A stretch of DNA of 5,459 nt from an uncultured Thiotrichaceae bacterium. GTDB lineage: Bacteria; Pseudomonadota; Gammaproteobacteria; Thiotrichales; Thiotrichaceae. The stretch is from positions 1 through 5,459 of the forward strand of contig CALHTA010000167.1 of assembly GCA_938038645.1 (NCBI GenBank). The letters run 5' to 3'. The notes beneath the pieces are model-generated. The model was not told where the DNA came from. It saw only the letters and a list, made by a program, of their open reading frames with translations, and did no database searches. Positions 1 to 5,459 of this stretch are shown here, one piece after another (within the stretch, counting starts at the first letter, position 1; every line of letters begins with the position of its first letter). Both the position numbers and the translations under genes were made by a program.

Positions 1-266
1 TCAACATCTAATAGGTCTGCAAGCGCTTGAATAGTGGATTCTCCACCCGGAGGGCACCGATTGATGCCAACCTCTTCTCTTGCAATCGCTTCAGCGTAGG
101 GTTTACAGCCAGGATAGCTACATTGGCCGCATTGCGTTTGAGGCAACAATGCATCAATTTGATCCACAACAGGATTGCCATCAACTTTGAATTTCTTAGC
201 AGAATAACCAAGCAGCAATCCAAAGAAAACAGCCATTCCAACCAATACTAAAATTGCCATTAACAT
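1..266 (-). CDS. rsxB: Rsx/Rnf electron transport complex subunit B, N-terminal part (gene runs off the left edge)
   Basis: RsxB/RnfB is the iron-sulfur subunit that passes electrons within the membrane-bound Rsx (Rnf) complex. In E. coli this complex keeps the SoxR sensor reduced; in other bacteria it couples NADH-ferredoxin electron transfer to ion transport. The visible 88 residues show an N-terminal hydrophobic anchor (about residues 2-20), then the stretch [15 protein letters not shown] and four cysteines at 46, 49, 54 and 71, spaced as in the family's 4Fe-4S domain (CGQC-S-YPGC, then NRCPPGG). The downstream ferredoxin domain lies outside the window. I chose the ATG at 266-264 because AAAGG lies 11 bases upstream; the in-frame ATG at 260-258 is an alternative. 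The gene begins 6 bases after the rsxA stop, so the two are probably co-transcribed. One oddity is Ser50, where the motif normally has Gly. Identity is secure from motif and context. Confidence 0.95.
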   Translation of the reverse strand, partial: MLMAILVLVGMAVFFGLLLGYSAKKFKVDGNPVVDQIDALLPQTQCGQCSYPGCKPYAEAIAREEVGINRCPPGGESTIQALADLLDV

Positions 267-272
267 GAGTTA

Positions 273-854
273 CTAAGCCTTTATTAAACCGCTAAAACCC
301 ATGAATGCCAGTGCCATCAATCCAGCAGTGATCATCGCTATTGCATTGCCTTGAAAAGCCGCAGGTACATCCGATACAGCAATTCTTTCACGCATCGCCG
401 CAAATAAGACTAGTACTAATGTAAACCCCATTGAGGAGCCAAAGCCATAGAGTGCTGACTCAAGGAAGTTATGGCTCTGCTGCACATTAAGTAATGCAAC
501 GCCGAGCACCGCACAGTTTGTTGTTATCAGCGGCAGATAGATTCCTAAAACATTGTGCAAGATGGGGCTAGTCTTATGAATGACTAATTCGGTGAATCCA
601 ACAATCGCTGCAATCACCAATATAAAGCTGATCGTACGAAGGTATTCTAGCTCAAAAGGAGTCAGTAAAAAGTTATTGATAAGATAGCTTAGCACTGACG
701 ATAAAGTGAGCACGAAAGTCGTTGCCAAGCCCATGCCCATCGCGGTTTCAAGCTTGCGTGACACCCCCATAAAGGGGCACAGGCCAAGAAACTGTGACAG
801 CACGATATTATTAACCCAAACAGTACTGACGATAATCAGCAAATACTCAGTCAT
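273..854 (-). CDS. rsxA: Rsx/Rnf electron transport complex subunit A
   Basis: RsxA/RnfA is an integral inner-membrane subunit of the Rsx/Rnf complex and a paralogue of RsxE and of NqrD/NqrE. The protein is 193 aa, the usual length, and follows the E. coli protein as I recall it from the MTEYLL start to the FMGFSGL end. About six membrane segments are visible, near residues 5-25, 41-61, 73-93, 101-123, 132-154 and 170-191. Cys26 (in FLGLCPFMG) and Cys114 (in [10 protein letters not shown]) match the positions known from Rnf/Nqr structures to hold a membrane-embedded 2Fe-2S cluster shared with the partner subunit; assigning that role here is inference from the family. The gene is first in the operon, with rsxB directly behind, the usual rsxAB order. 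The ATG is fixed by family conservation, since no clear Shine-Dalgarno sequence precedes it. Confidence 0.97.
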   Translation of the reverse strand: MTEYLLIIVSTVWVNNIVLSQFLGLCPFMGVSRKLETAMGMGLATTFVLTLSSVLSYLINNFLLTPFELEYLRTISFILVIAAIVGFTELVIHKTSPILHNVLGIYLPLITTNCAVLGVALLNVQQSHNFLESALYGFGSSMGFTLVLVLFAAMRERIAVSDVPAAFQGNAIAMITAGLMALAFMGFSGLIKA

Positions 855-1046
855 TGTTGCAATCTAGCGATGATAGGAATGACGGGCATTCTGACATAGC
901 TCTAGTGCTAACACTAGGTGACTTATTTTAAACTGTGTGCATTTTGTCCAACAAATCCATCCGCTTACACTGAAGTTGGTGACGTTGCCACTGCGAGCAT
1001 TTAAAGTAACTAGTATTCGTTAAATTATAAAAATAAGTGAGCAAAC
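855..1046. promoter_or_regulatory. Divergent regulatory region between rsxA and the peroxidase gene
   Basis: This 192-base gap has no convincing gene and must hold the promoters of both divergent neighbours. For the peroxidase gene, a weak sigma70-like pair is TTTAAA at 1000-1005 and AATTAT at 1023-1028, 17 bases apart; AAGTGAG at 1035-1041 is a modest ribosome-binding site 5 bases from the ATG. For rsxA, a possible -10 is TATCAT on the minus strand (873-878), with no good -35. A palindrome lies at 902-917 (listed separately). A smaller inverted repeat is TTTGT-CCA-ACAAA at 943-955, and GAATG/CATTC occurs at 877-881 and 887-891. I see no FNR-type or Fur-type site. The promoter boxes are guesses by eye; the presence of regulatory sequence here is a safe inference from gene orientation. 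Confidence 0.45.
902..917. repeat. Perfect short palindrome, candidate operator
   Basis: CTAGTG-CTAA-CACTAG consists of two perfect 6-base inverted arms around 4 bases. It lies 48 bases upstream of the rsxA start codon and 130 bases upstream of the peroxidase start codon. No run of T follows on either strand, so a terminator is unlikely. The place and symmetry suit binding by a dimeric regulator, but I cannot name one. The CTAG half-sites loosely recall the trp operator, yet the spacing differs. Confidence 0.4.
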
Positions 1047-2453
1047 ATGAGATCCCCCCTTCTCTCATTATCAACACTTTTGATTGCGCTACTGTTACAA
1101 CCCTCTTTGGCATTGGCGCAACAAAGTACCAATATCGACAATGACATTCGATTATTAATCAAAGCCCATAAATTAACCGGTGATGCGGCTAAAGGTATTC
1201 GAGTGCCATCTATTAATTCTCCAAAAGCTCAATTGGGCATGAAGCTTTTTTACTCTAAAACCTTAGGTGGTGATGAAAGCACTGCCTGCGTAAGCTGCCA
1301 TCACCCCGTGCTCGGCGGCGGCGACGGTCTGTCTCTTCCGATTGGCGTAGGGAGTGCAGATCCTAAGATTATTGGGCCCAATCGTAAAATGCGGGGTAAT
1401 GCAAAAGTCACTGTCCCAAGAAATGCACCAACTACGTTTAATATTGCCCTCTGGAAGCAGCACATGTTCCATGATGGACGCATAAAGCAGCTGAGTGATT
1501 ATTCGATTATGACGCCAGATGTGGCATTAGATACCGCTGATTCATTAGGCGGTGAAAACCTAGTTCAAGCACAAGCTCGCTTCCCAATTACATCCATGGA
1601 AGAGATGCGCGGCAGTTTTCTTAAGGATGAAATGAATCAAACGTTGAGACGTTCTATTAGTGATCGCCTTAAGAAAAACTGGGAGGAAATGTTTAGAGTC
1701 GCCTTTGATGACTTCGATTCAGAATTAGATGTTGTTATCACAGAGCAAAACATGTCAGAAGCCATTGCTGACTACGAACGTTCTCAGTTGTTTGTAAATA
1801 ATCCTTGGAAGAGCTATGTGAAGGGCAATGAACAAGCTATTTCCGAGCAAGCTAAACGCGGTGCGAAATTGTTTTTTACGCCTAAGAATGCAGGTGGTGC
1901 GGGTTGTGCGAGCTGTCATTCCGGTGACTTTTTCTCTAACGAGCAGTTTTACAATACAGCGATGCCACAAATCGGTAATGGAAAGCACAAATATGAAGGT
2001 GATACGGATATGGATGACCAAGGCTGTTATTTGGTCACTAAAAAGCCTGGCGATCAATATAGATTTCGCACACCAAGCCTTTTGAATGTAGAAATGACGG
2101 GTCCTTGGGGACATAGCGGCGCTTATACTTCCTTAGAAGCGGTCACTGAGCACATGCTTAACCCTATTAAAGCAGCAAAAAACTATCAGAAGAAGCAGGT
2201 CAAGCAGCGTGGCATCGATTTCAGCAAAACATCAACTAATATTAAAACCTTGCTCAAAAGCAATATTGACCTTAAAGCCATGCCGAATGCCAACCAACAG
2301 CATGTTAAAGATTTAGTCGCTTTCATGAAAACACTCACTGACCCGTGTGTTAAGAGTCGTGAGTGCTTGAGCCCTTGGATCCCTTCTGCTGACAGCAACG
2401 ATCCTGATGGGAATATGTTACACGGCTTGTTTAAGCGGGGTCAGCGTCTCTAA
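1047..2453 (+). CDS. Exported di-heme cytochrome c peroxidase / MauG-family protein
   Basis: This 468-aa protein belongs to the bacterial di-heme cytochrome c peroxidase/MauG family, periplasmic enzymes that reduce hydrogen peroxide with electrons from small cytochromes or, in MauG, oxidise a protein substrate. A Sec signal peptide is clear (hydrophobic stretch near residues 5-22, likely cleavage after ALA at 22-24). Two c-type heme sites are present: CVSCH at 81-85 and CASCH at 287-291. Other family features are PRNAPT (124-129), FHDGR (141-145), an EEM segment (185-187) in the position of the usual catalytic Glu-Met motif, RTPSLLNV (341-348) and [15 protein letters not shown] (352-366). There is no third CXXCH, so it is not a tri-heme quinol peroxidase. 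The C-terminal tail carries Cys434 and Cys440, and Cys327 is also non-heme. The gene stands alone, divergent from rsxA and overlapping the end of tsaD by 36 bases. The start is supported by the signal peptide. Peroxidase versus MauG-like activity cannot be decided by eye. Confidence 0.9.
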   Translation: MRSPLLSLSTLLIALLLQPSLALAQQSTNIDNDIRLLIKAHKLTGDAAKGIRVPSINSPKAQLGMKLFYSKTLGGDESTACVSCHHPVLGGGDGLSLPIGVGSADPKIIGPNRKMRGNAKVTVPRNAPTTFNIALWKQHMFHDGRIKQLSDYSIMTPDVALDTADSLGGENLVQAQARFPITSMEEMRGSFLKDEMNQTLRRSISDRLKKNWEEMFRVAFDDFDSELDVVITEQNMSEAIADYERSQLFVNNPWKSYVKGNEQAISEQAKRGAKLFFTPKNAGGAGCASCHSGDFFSNEQFYNTAMPQIGNGKHKYEGDTDMDDQGCYLVTKKPGDQYRFRTPSLLNVEMTGPWGHSGAYTSLEAVTEHMLNPIKAAKNYQKKQVKQRGIDFSKTSTNIKTLLKSNIDLKAMPNANQQHVKDLVAFMKTLTDPCVKSRECLSPWIPSADSNDPDGNMLHGLFKRGQRL

Positions 2454-3431
2454 AGACCAGCGTGGCTGCGGTGAGATAGTTGTAGGCTCGAACTGACCTG
2501 CTGCTAATCTCAATGCTCCGGCATAAGCAATCATGGCGCCATTGTCAGTGCAGAACTGCTGACGAGGAAAAAATACTTCCGCTTTTAACTCATTAAGCCG
2601 TTCTCTCAAACGTTTATTTGCGCCAACCCCACCGGCAATGATCAATCGGTCGAACCCTGTCTGCGTTAGTGCCCTTTCACATTTTATTGCAAGCGTTTCT
2701 ACAACGGCTTCTTGAAAGGCATACGCAATATCCGCTTTTGCTTCCTCGGTGCCTGAAGATTTTTGCCAAGCATGTAAGGCTGATGTTTTTAAGCCACTGA
2801 AACTAAAGTCGAGCCCAGGCCTGTTGACCATCGGGCGAGGAAATTTAATCTCACTAGGGTTACCCTGTTCGGCTAACTTTGCTAATTCAGGACCACCCGG
2901 ATAAGAAAGCCCAAGCATTTTTGCAGTTTTATCAAATGCTTCACCTACCGCATCATCTAGTGACTCTCCAAGTATCACATATTCGCCAAAACCTTTCACT
3001 TCAACCAAGAGCGTATGTCCACCTGACACAAGCAGCGCGACAAAAGGAAACTCAGGGGCATTATCTTCTAACATAGGTGCCAATAAATGCCCTTCCATAT
3101 GGTGAACAGCTAACGCGGGAATCCCTAAACCCCAAGCCAACGTTCTGCCAACAGAAGCACCCACCATGAGTGCACCAATTAAACCCGGCCCAGAGGTATA
3201 AGCAATTCCTTCTAACTGTTCCATTGACAACCCTGCTTCTGACACAGACTCACGAACTAACGGAAGTAATTTTCTAATATGATCGCGTGAAGCTAACTCC
3301 GGAACTACTCCGCCATATTCTGCGTGCATTGCCACTTGGCTATACAATTTATCAGACAGTAATCCCGCCTCGGTATCGTAAATTGCAACACCTGTTTCAT
3401 CACAGGATGACTCGATTCCTAAAACTATCAT
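2418..3431 (-). CDS. tsaD: tRNA N6-adenosine threonylcarbamoyltransferase TsaD
   Basis: TsaD (formerly YgjD/Gcp) works in the cytoplasm with TsaB and TsaE. It moves the threonylcarbamoyl group from threonylcarbamoyl-AMP, made by TsaC, onto A37 of tRNAs that read ANN codons. The protein is 337 aa, the same length as E. coli TsaD. It shows the ASKHA-fold hallmarks: IESSCDET (7-13), HHMEGH (110-115) with metal ligands His111 and His115, LVSGGHT (134-140), GEAFDKTAK (163-171), IAGGVGAN (265-272) and [10 protein letters not shown] (294-303), where Asp296 is the third metal ligand. The start fits the conserved MxVLGIE opening; the nearest purine-rich site, AAGGGG, is 13 bases upstream, a long spacing. 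The gene is divergent from creD, and the rpsU-dnaG-rpoD neighbourhood common near tsaD in enterobacteria is not in view. Its last 12 codons, including the stop, overlap the peroxidase gene antisense. Confidence 0.98.
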   Translation of the reverse strand: MIVLGIESSCDETGVAIYDTEAGLLSDKLYSQVAMHAEYGGVVPELASRDHIRKLLPLVRESVSEAGLSMEQLEGIAYTSGPGLIGALMVGASVGRTLAWGLGIPALAVHHMEGHLLAPMLEDNAPEFPFVALLVSGGHTLLVEVKGFGEYVILGESLDDAVGEAFDKTAKMLGLSYPGGPELAKLAEQGNPSEIKFPRPMVNRPGLDFSFSGLKTSALHAWQKSSGTEEAKADIAYAFQEAVVETLAIKCERALTQTGFDRLIIAGGVGANKRLRERLNELKAEVFFPRQQFCTDNGAMIAYAGALRLAAGQFEPTTISPQPRWSLETLTPLKQAV

Positions 3432-3508
3432 GGTCTTTAATGTACCCCTTCAATCCTGTATGCTGTGCCGAAAATATTAATAACCAATGATAAAGTCAGA
3501 CACTCTCT
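3432..3508. promoter_or_regulatory. Divergent intergenic region between tsaD and creD
   Basis: These 77 bases separate two divergent start codons, so promoters for both genes must lie here or within the gene starts. The AT-rich core near 3471-3495, with TATTAA at 3475-3480, could serve either direction, but I cannot place a convincing -35/-10 pair for either gene. No TTCAC direct repeat, the CreB binding tag known from E. coli, is present upstream of creD. Neither gene has a strong Shine-Dalgarno sequence at normal spacing. Confidence 0.4.
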
Positions 3509-4879
3509 ATGGATACACAATCTACAAAAGAAATGCCGACGGGTAAACCAGTATCATCACGCTTTTCGTTAGGGTTTCGCAGTATTCTCATTGGTTTTAT
3601 AGCGATCGCTATGTTGATCCCGCTGTTCCTAGCGAAGCAAGTAGTCAGTGACCGGACTTTTTATTACCGAACGGCAATATCTAGCATTGCGGACACCTGG
3701 GGAACGCAGCAAATTATTGCAGGCCCAGTCTTAGTAATTCCGTACACAGAACACATAATTAGCGTAGATACCGTAACAGATGATAAGGGTGAAACCCGCA
3801 CGGTAAGTCGTGACCTGTTTAATGAAAAAACCTTAGTGCTACTCCCTAAAGATCTGCACTTAGAGTCTGAGATTATTGAAAAGCATCGTAAACGCGGCAT
3901 TTATGACGCACTAGTTTATAAGGCCGAAGTGGAATTAACGGGGCATTTTGATTTAAGCCATCTGCCTGATAACAAATCAAAGCGCATTAAGGTCCAATGG
4001 AAAAACGCCTGGTTGGCGGTAGGTCTGAGCGACACTAAAGCAATAGATGAGACACTACCGCTTCGCTGGGGAAAGAATGCGAACTCTGCACTAAAGCCAG
4101 GCACGTTGCTAACGGACCTGTTACCGCAGGGATTCCACGCCAAAATGACCAACTTAAGCCGCGATTTGGTCCTCCCTGAATTCCGGATCAAATTTAGCGT
4201 CAATGGCAGTGAGGGATTAAGCTTTGCGCCAGTGGGTGAGACCACAACAGCTAACATTGAATCTGGCTGGCCCCACCCAAGTTTCATTGGCGACATCCCC
4301 CCTGTAAAATCAGAGATTACTGCTGAAGGCTTCTCAGCGAACTGGCGTGTCCCTAATATCGCAAGAAACTATCCTCAGAAATGGTTACTCAAAGAAGGCA
4401 AGCACGATCTCTATGCTTTGAAATCTGGTGTGAAGTTATTCACCCCTGTTTCTTTATACGCAAAGATTGAGCGAGCCGTTAAATATGGCGTGCTGTTCAT
4501 AGGCCTGACATTTTTAACCTTCCTGATTTTTGAAATAACCCAGAAAACCCGTTTTCATGTCATTCAATATGGCCTAATCGGCTTAGCCTTAAGCATGTTC
4601 TACATCATTCTGCTGTCACTTTCAGAGCAGATTCCATTTCGCATGGCATACCTCTACGCGGCAACCGCAACAGTCAGTATTATTACGCTGTATACCATTT
4701 CCATACTGAAGAGTTTTGGGCGAGTGATGTTAATACTGTTGTTCTTGAGTGGGCTTTATGCCGTACTCTACTTCATCCTGCAAATGGAAGATTATGCCCT
4801 GCTAGCAGGGGCAGGAACCATGATGTTAATCATTATGGTACTGATGTTTGCAACGCGTAACTTGGAACATGACAGCTAG
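3509..4879 (+). CDS. creD: CreD (Cet) family inner membrane protein
   Basis: CreD is an inner-membrane protein of unknown biochemical activity. In E. coli it is a target of the CreBC two-component system and its overproduction gives colicin E2 tolerance; in some other gammaproteobacteria it is linked to envelope and beta-lactam responses. This protein is 456 aa, close to the E. coli length of about 450. The layout is typical: one N-terminal membrane segment (about 23-43), a large periplasmic domain (about 45-320), then about five membrane segments near 325-343, 352-371, 380-400, 404-424 and 428-447. Family landmarks are AGPVLVIPYTE (71-81), SGWPHPSFIG (252-261), GFSANWRV (274-281), IERAVKYGVLFIGLTF (320-335) and LLSLSEQIPF (368-377). 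No creA, creB or creC is in view. The start is uncertain: no Shine-Dalgarno precedes the ATG at 3509, and Met9 at 3533 is the only later option before the membrane anchor. Family assignment is firm; function is not established. Confidence 0.93.
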   Translation: MDTQSTKEMPTGKPVSSRFSLGFRSILIGFIAIAMLIPLFLAKQVVSDRTFYYRTAISSIADTWGTQQIIAGPVLVIPYTEHIISVDTVTDDKGETRTVSRDLFNEKTLVLLPKDLHLESEIIEKHRKRGIYDALVYKAEVELTGHFDLSHLPDNKSKRIKVQWKNAWLAVGLSDTKAIDETLPLRWGKNANSALKPGTLLTDLLPQGFHAKMTNLSRDLVLPEFRIKFSVNGSEGLSFAPVGETTTANIESGWPHPSFIGDIPPVKSEITAEGFSANWRVPNIARNYPQKWLLKEGKHDLYALKSGVKLFTPVSLYAKIERAVKYGVLFIGLTFLTFLIFEITQKTRFHVIQYGLIGLALSMFYIILLSLSEQIPFRMAYLYAATATVSIITLYTISILKSFGRVMLILLFLSGLYAVLYFILQMEDYALLAGAGTMMLIIMVLMFATRNLEHDS

Positions 4880-4902
4880 TTAGATTCCAAGATAGCCAAA
4901 CA

Positions 4903-4938
4903 AAACTGCCGCTAACAAATCAATGTAAGCGGCAGTTT
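4903..4938. terminator. Bidirectional intrinsic terminator between creD and the permease gene
   Basis: An 11-bp perfect stem is formed by AAACTGCCGCT (4903-4913) and AGCGGCAGTTT (4928-4938), with a 14-base loop. On the minus strand the stem runs into TTTTGTTT, a reasonable U-tract that can end permease transcription. On the plus strand it ends in TTTCAAACTTT, a weaker tract that can end creD transcription 24-59 bases after its stop. The position between two convergent genes supports a shared terminator. Confidence 0.85.
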
Positions 4939-4970
4939 CAAACTTTGACCCGAGATTTATCAAAAGCTCT

Positions 4971-5459
4971 TTAGAATATTAGCCACATCATCGCCATTGA
5001 TACGACTAAGAACAGTATCGTCATAACACTACCTGCCTTAATAAAGTCTGCAACGCGATACCCCGCAGGCCCCATTATCAAAGCATTTACTTGGTGAGTT
5101 GGAATCAAGAACGAGTTTGATGTCGCGATTGCTACCGTCAAAGCATATACCGCTGGGTCAGCACCGACACCGATCGCAATGTTTACTGCAAGAGGCACTA
5201 ACAGCACTGTCGCACCGACATTAGACATTACCAAAGTAAAGAAGGTTGCTAAGATCGCAATTGACGCCTGGATTACAATCGGTGGCATATCACCCACCAC
5301 ACTCAGGGTTAACTTAGCAATCCATGCCGCTGTGCCAGAGCTTTCAACGGCCATACCCAATGGAATCAGACTCGCTAGCAAGAACACTGTTTTCCAAGAG
5401 ACCGCTTGATACGCCTCATCCATGCGCAATACACCGCTTAGAATCATTCCAAGCGCACC
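4971..5459 (-). CDS. SLC13-type (DASS-like) membrane permease, C-terminal part (gene runs off the right edge)
   Basis: The visible 162 codons are the C-terminal end of a multi-spanning permease of the SLC13 / divalent-anion:sodium symporter superfamily. The reading frame stays open to the window edge, so the true start lies outside. At least four hydrophobic segments are visible. SNVGATVLLVPLA (minus strand, near 5179-5226) resembles the Ser-Asn-containing ion-binding loop that precedes a helix in this family. The segment NSFLIPTHQVNALIMGPAGY (near 5060-5118) resembles the end of YfbS-like permeases, which carry TrkA-C domains in the middle of the protein; whether such domains exist here cannot be seen. 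Substrate (dicarboxylate, sulfate or other) is unknown. It is convergent with creD and ends just before the shared terminator. Superfamily is likely; subfamily is tentative. Confidence 0.85.
   Translation of the reverse strand, partial: GALGMILSGVLRMDEAYQAVSWKTVFLLASLIPLGMAVESSGTAAWIAKLTLSVVGDMPPIVIQASIAILATFFTLVMSNVGATVLLVPLAVNIAIGVGADPAVYALTVAIATSNSFLIPTHQVNALIMGPAGYRVADFIKAGSVMTILFLVVSMAMMWLIF

Noticed and set aside
27..251. Plus-strand open frame of 74 codons opposite rsxB
   Set aside because: It is the antisense shadow of rsxB, with no domain signal and no ribosome-binding site.
928..1113. Minus-strand open frame of 61 codons across the divergent region
   Set aside because: It overlaps the signal-peptide coding part of the peroxidase gene, has no family resemblance, and would use up the promoter region.
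1828..2085. Plus-strand open frame of 85 codons in another frame of the peroxidase gene
   Set aside because: It lies wholly within the second heme domain, whose own frame carries CASCH and later motifs.
1755..2114. Minus-strand open frame of 119 codons inside the peroxidase gene
   Set aside because: The plus-strand protein has conserved heme and core motifs throughout; the antisense translation shows no recognisable domain.
2380..2410. Inverted GGATC/GATCC and TGCTG/CAGCA repeats near the end of the peroxidase gene
   Set aside because: The arms are short, poorly spaced and not followed by a T-run, and they fall in coding sequence, so they do not make a terminator.
3916..4296. Minus-strand open frame of 126 codons inside creD
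   Set aside because: It is a shadow of the creD periplasmic domain, which is conserved in the plus frame.
5179..5409. Plus-strand open frame of 76 codons opposite the permease
   Set aside because: It is antisense to clear membrane segments of the permease and has no features of its own.

Overview
The window reads as ordinary chromosomal DNA of a gammaproteobacterium with moderate GC content (judged by eye). The evidence is an RsxA protein nearly collinear with the enterobacterial one (193 aa), an rsxA-rsxB gene pair, a 337-aa TsaD of the bacterial type, and a CreD-family membrane protein. A marine or Alteromonadales-like host is plausible from the protein flavour, but that is inference and no genus is assigned.

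Layout. (1) Positions 1-854, minus strand: the start of an Rsx/Rnf membrane electron-transport operon. rsxA comes first and is followed after 6 bases by rsxB, which is cut by the window edge. (2) Positions 855-1046: a divergent regulatory region holding a perfect 6-bp-arm palindrome. (3) Positions 1047-2453, plus strand: an exported di-heme cytochrome c peroxidase / MauG-family protein. (4) Positions 2418-3431, minus strand: tsaD, for the tRNA t6A modification enzyme. It is convergent with the peroxidase gene, and the two coding regions overlap tail to tail by 36 bases. (5) Positions 3432-3508: a short divergent intergenic region. (6) Positions 3509-4879, plus strand: a creD homologue with no creBC genes in view. 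(7) Positions 4880-4970: a convergent intergenic region with a strong hairpin that can act as a terminator in both directions. (8) Positions 4971-5459, minus strand: the C-terminal part of an SLC13-type permease, cut by the right edge.

The genes do not form one pathway. Rsx/Rnf and the peroxidase are both redox functions and share an upstream region, so joint regulation is possible but not shown. TsaD is a housekeeping RNA-modification enzyme. CreD and the permease are envelope proteins transcribed towards each other. I found no RNA gene, mobile element, CRISPR array or new defence-like system. The observations worth a second look are modest: the 36-base antisense overlap, the palindrome between rsxA and the peroxidase gene, a Gly-to-Ser change inside the RsxB iron-sulfur motif, and an orphan creD.
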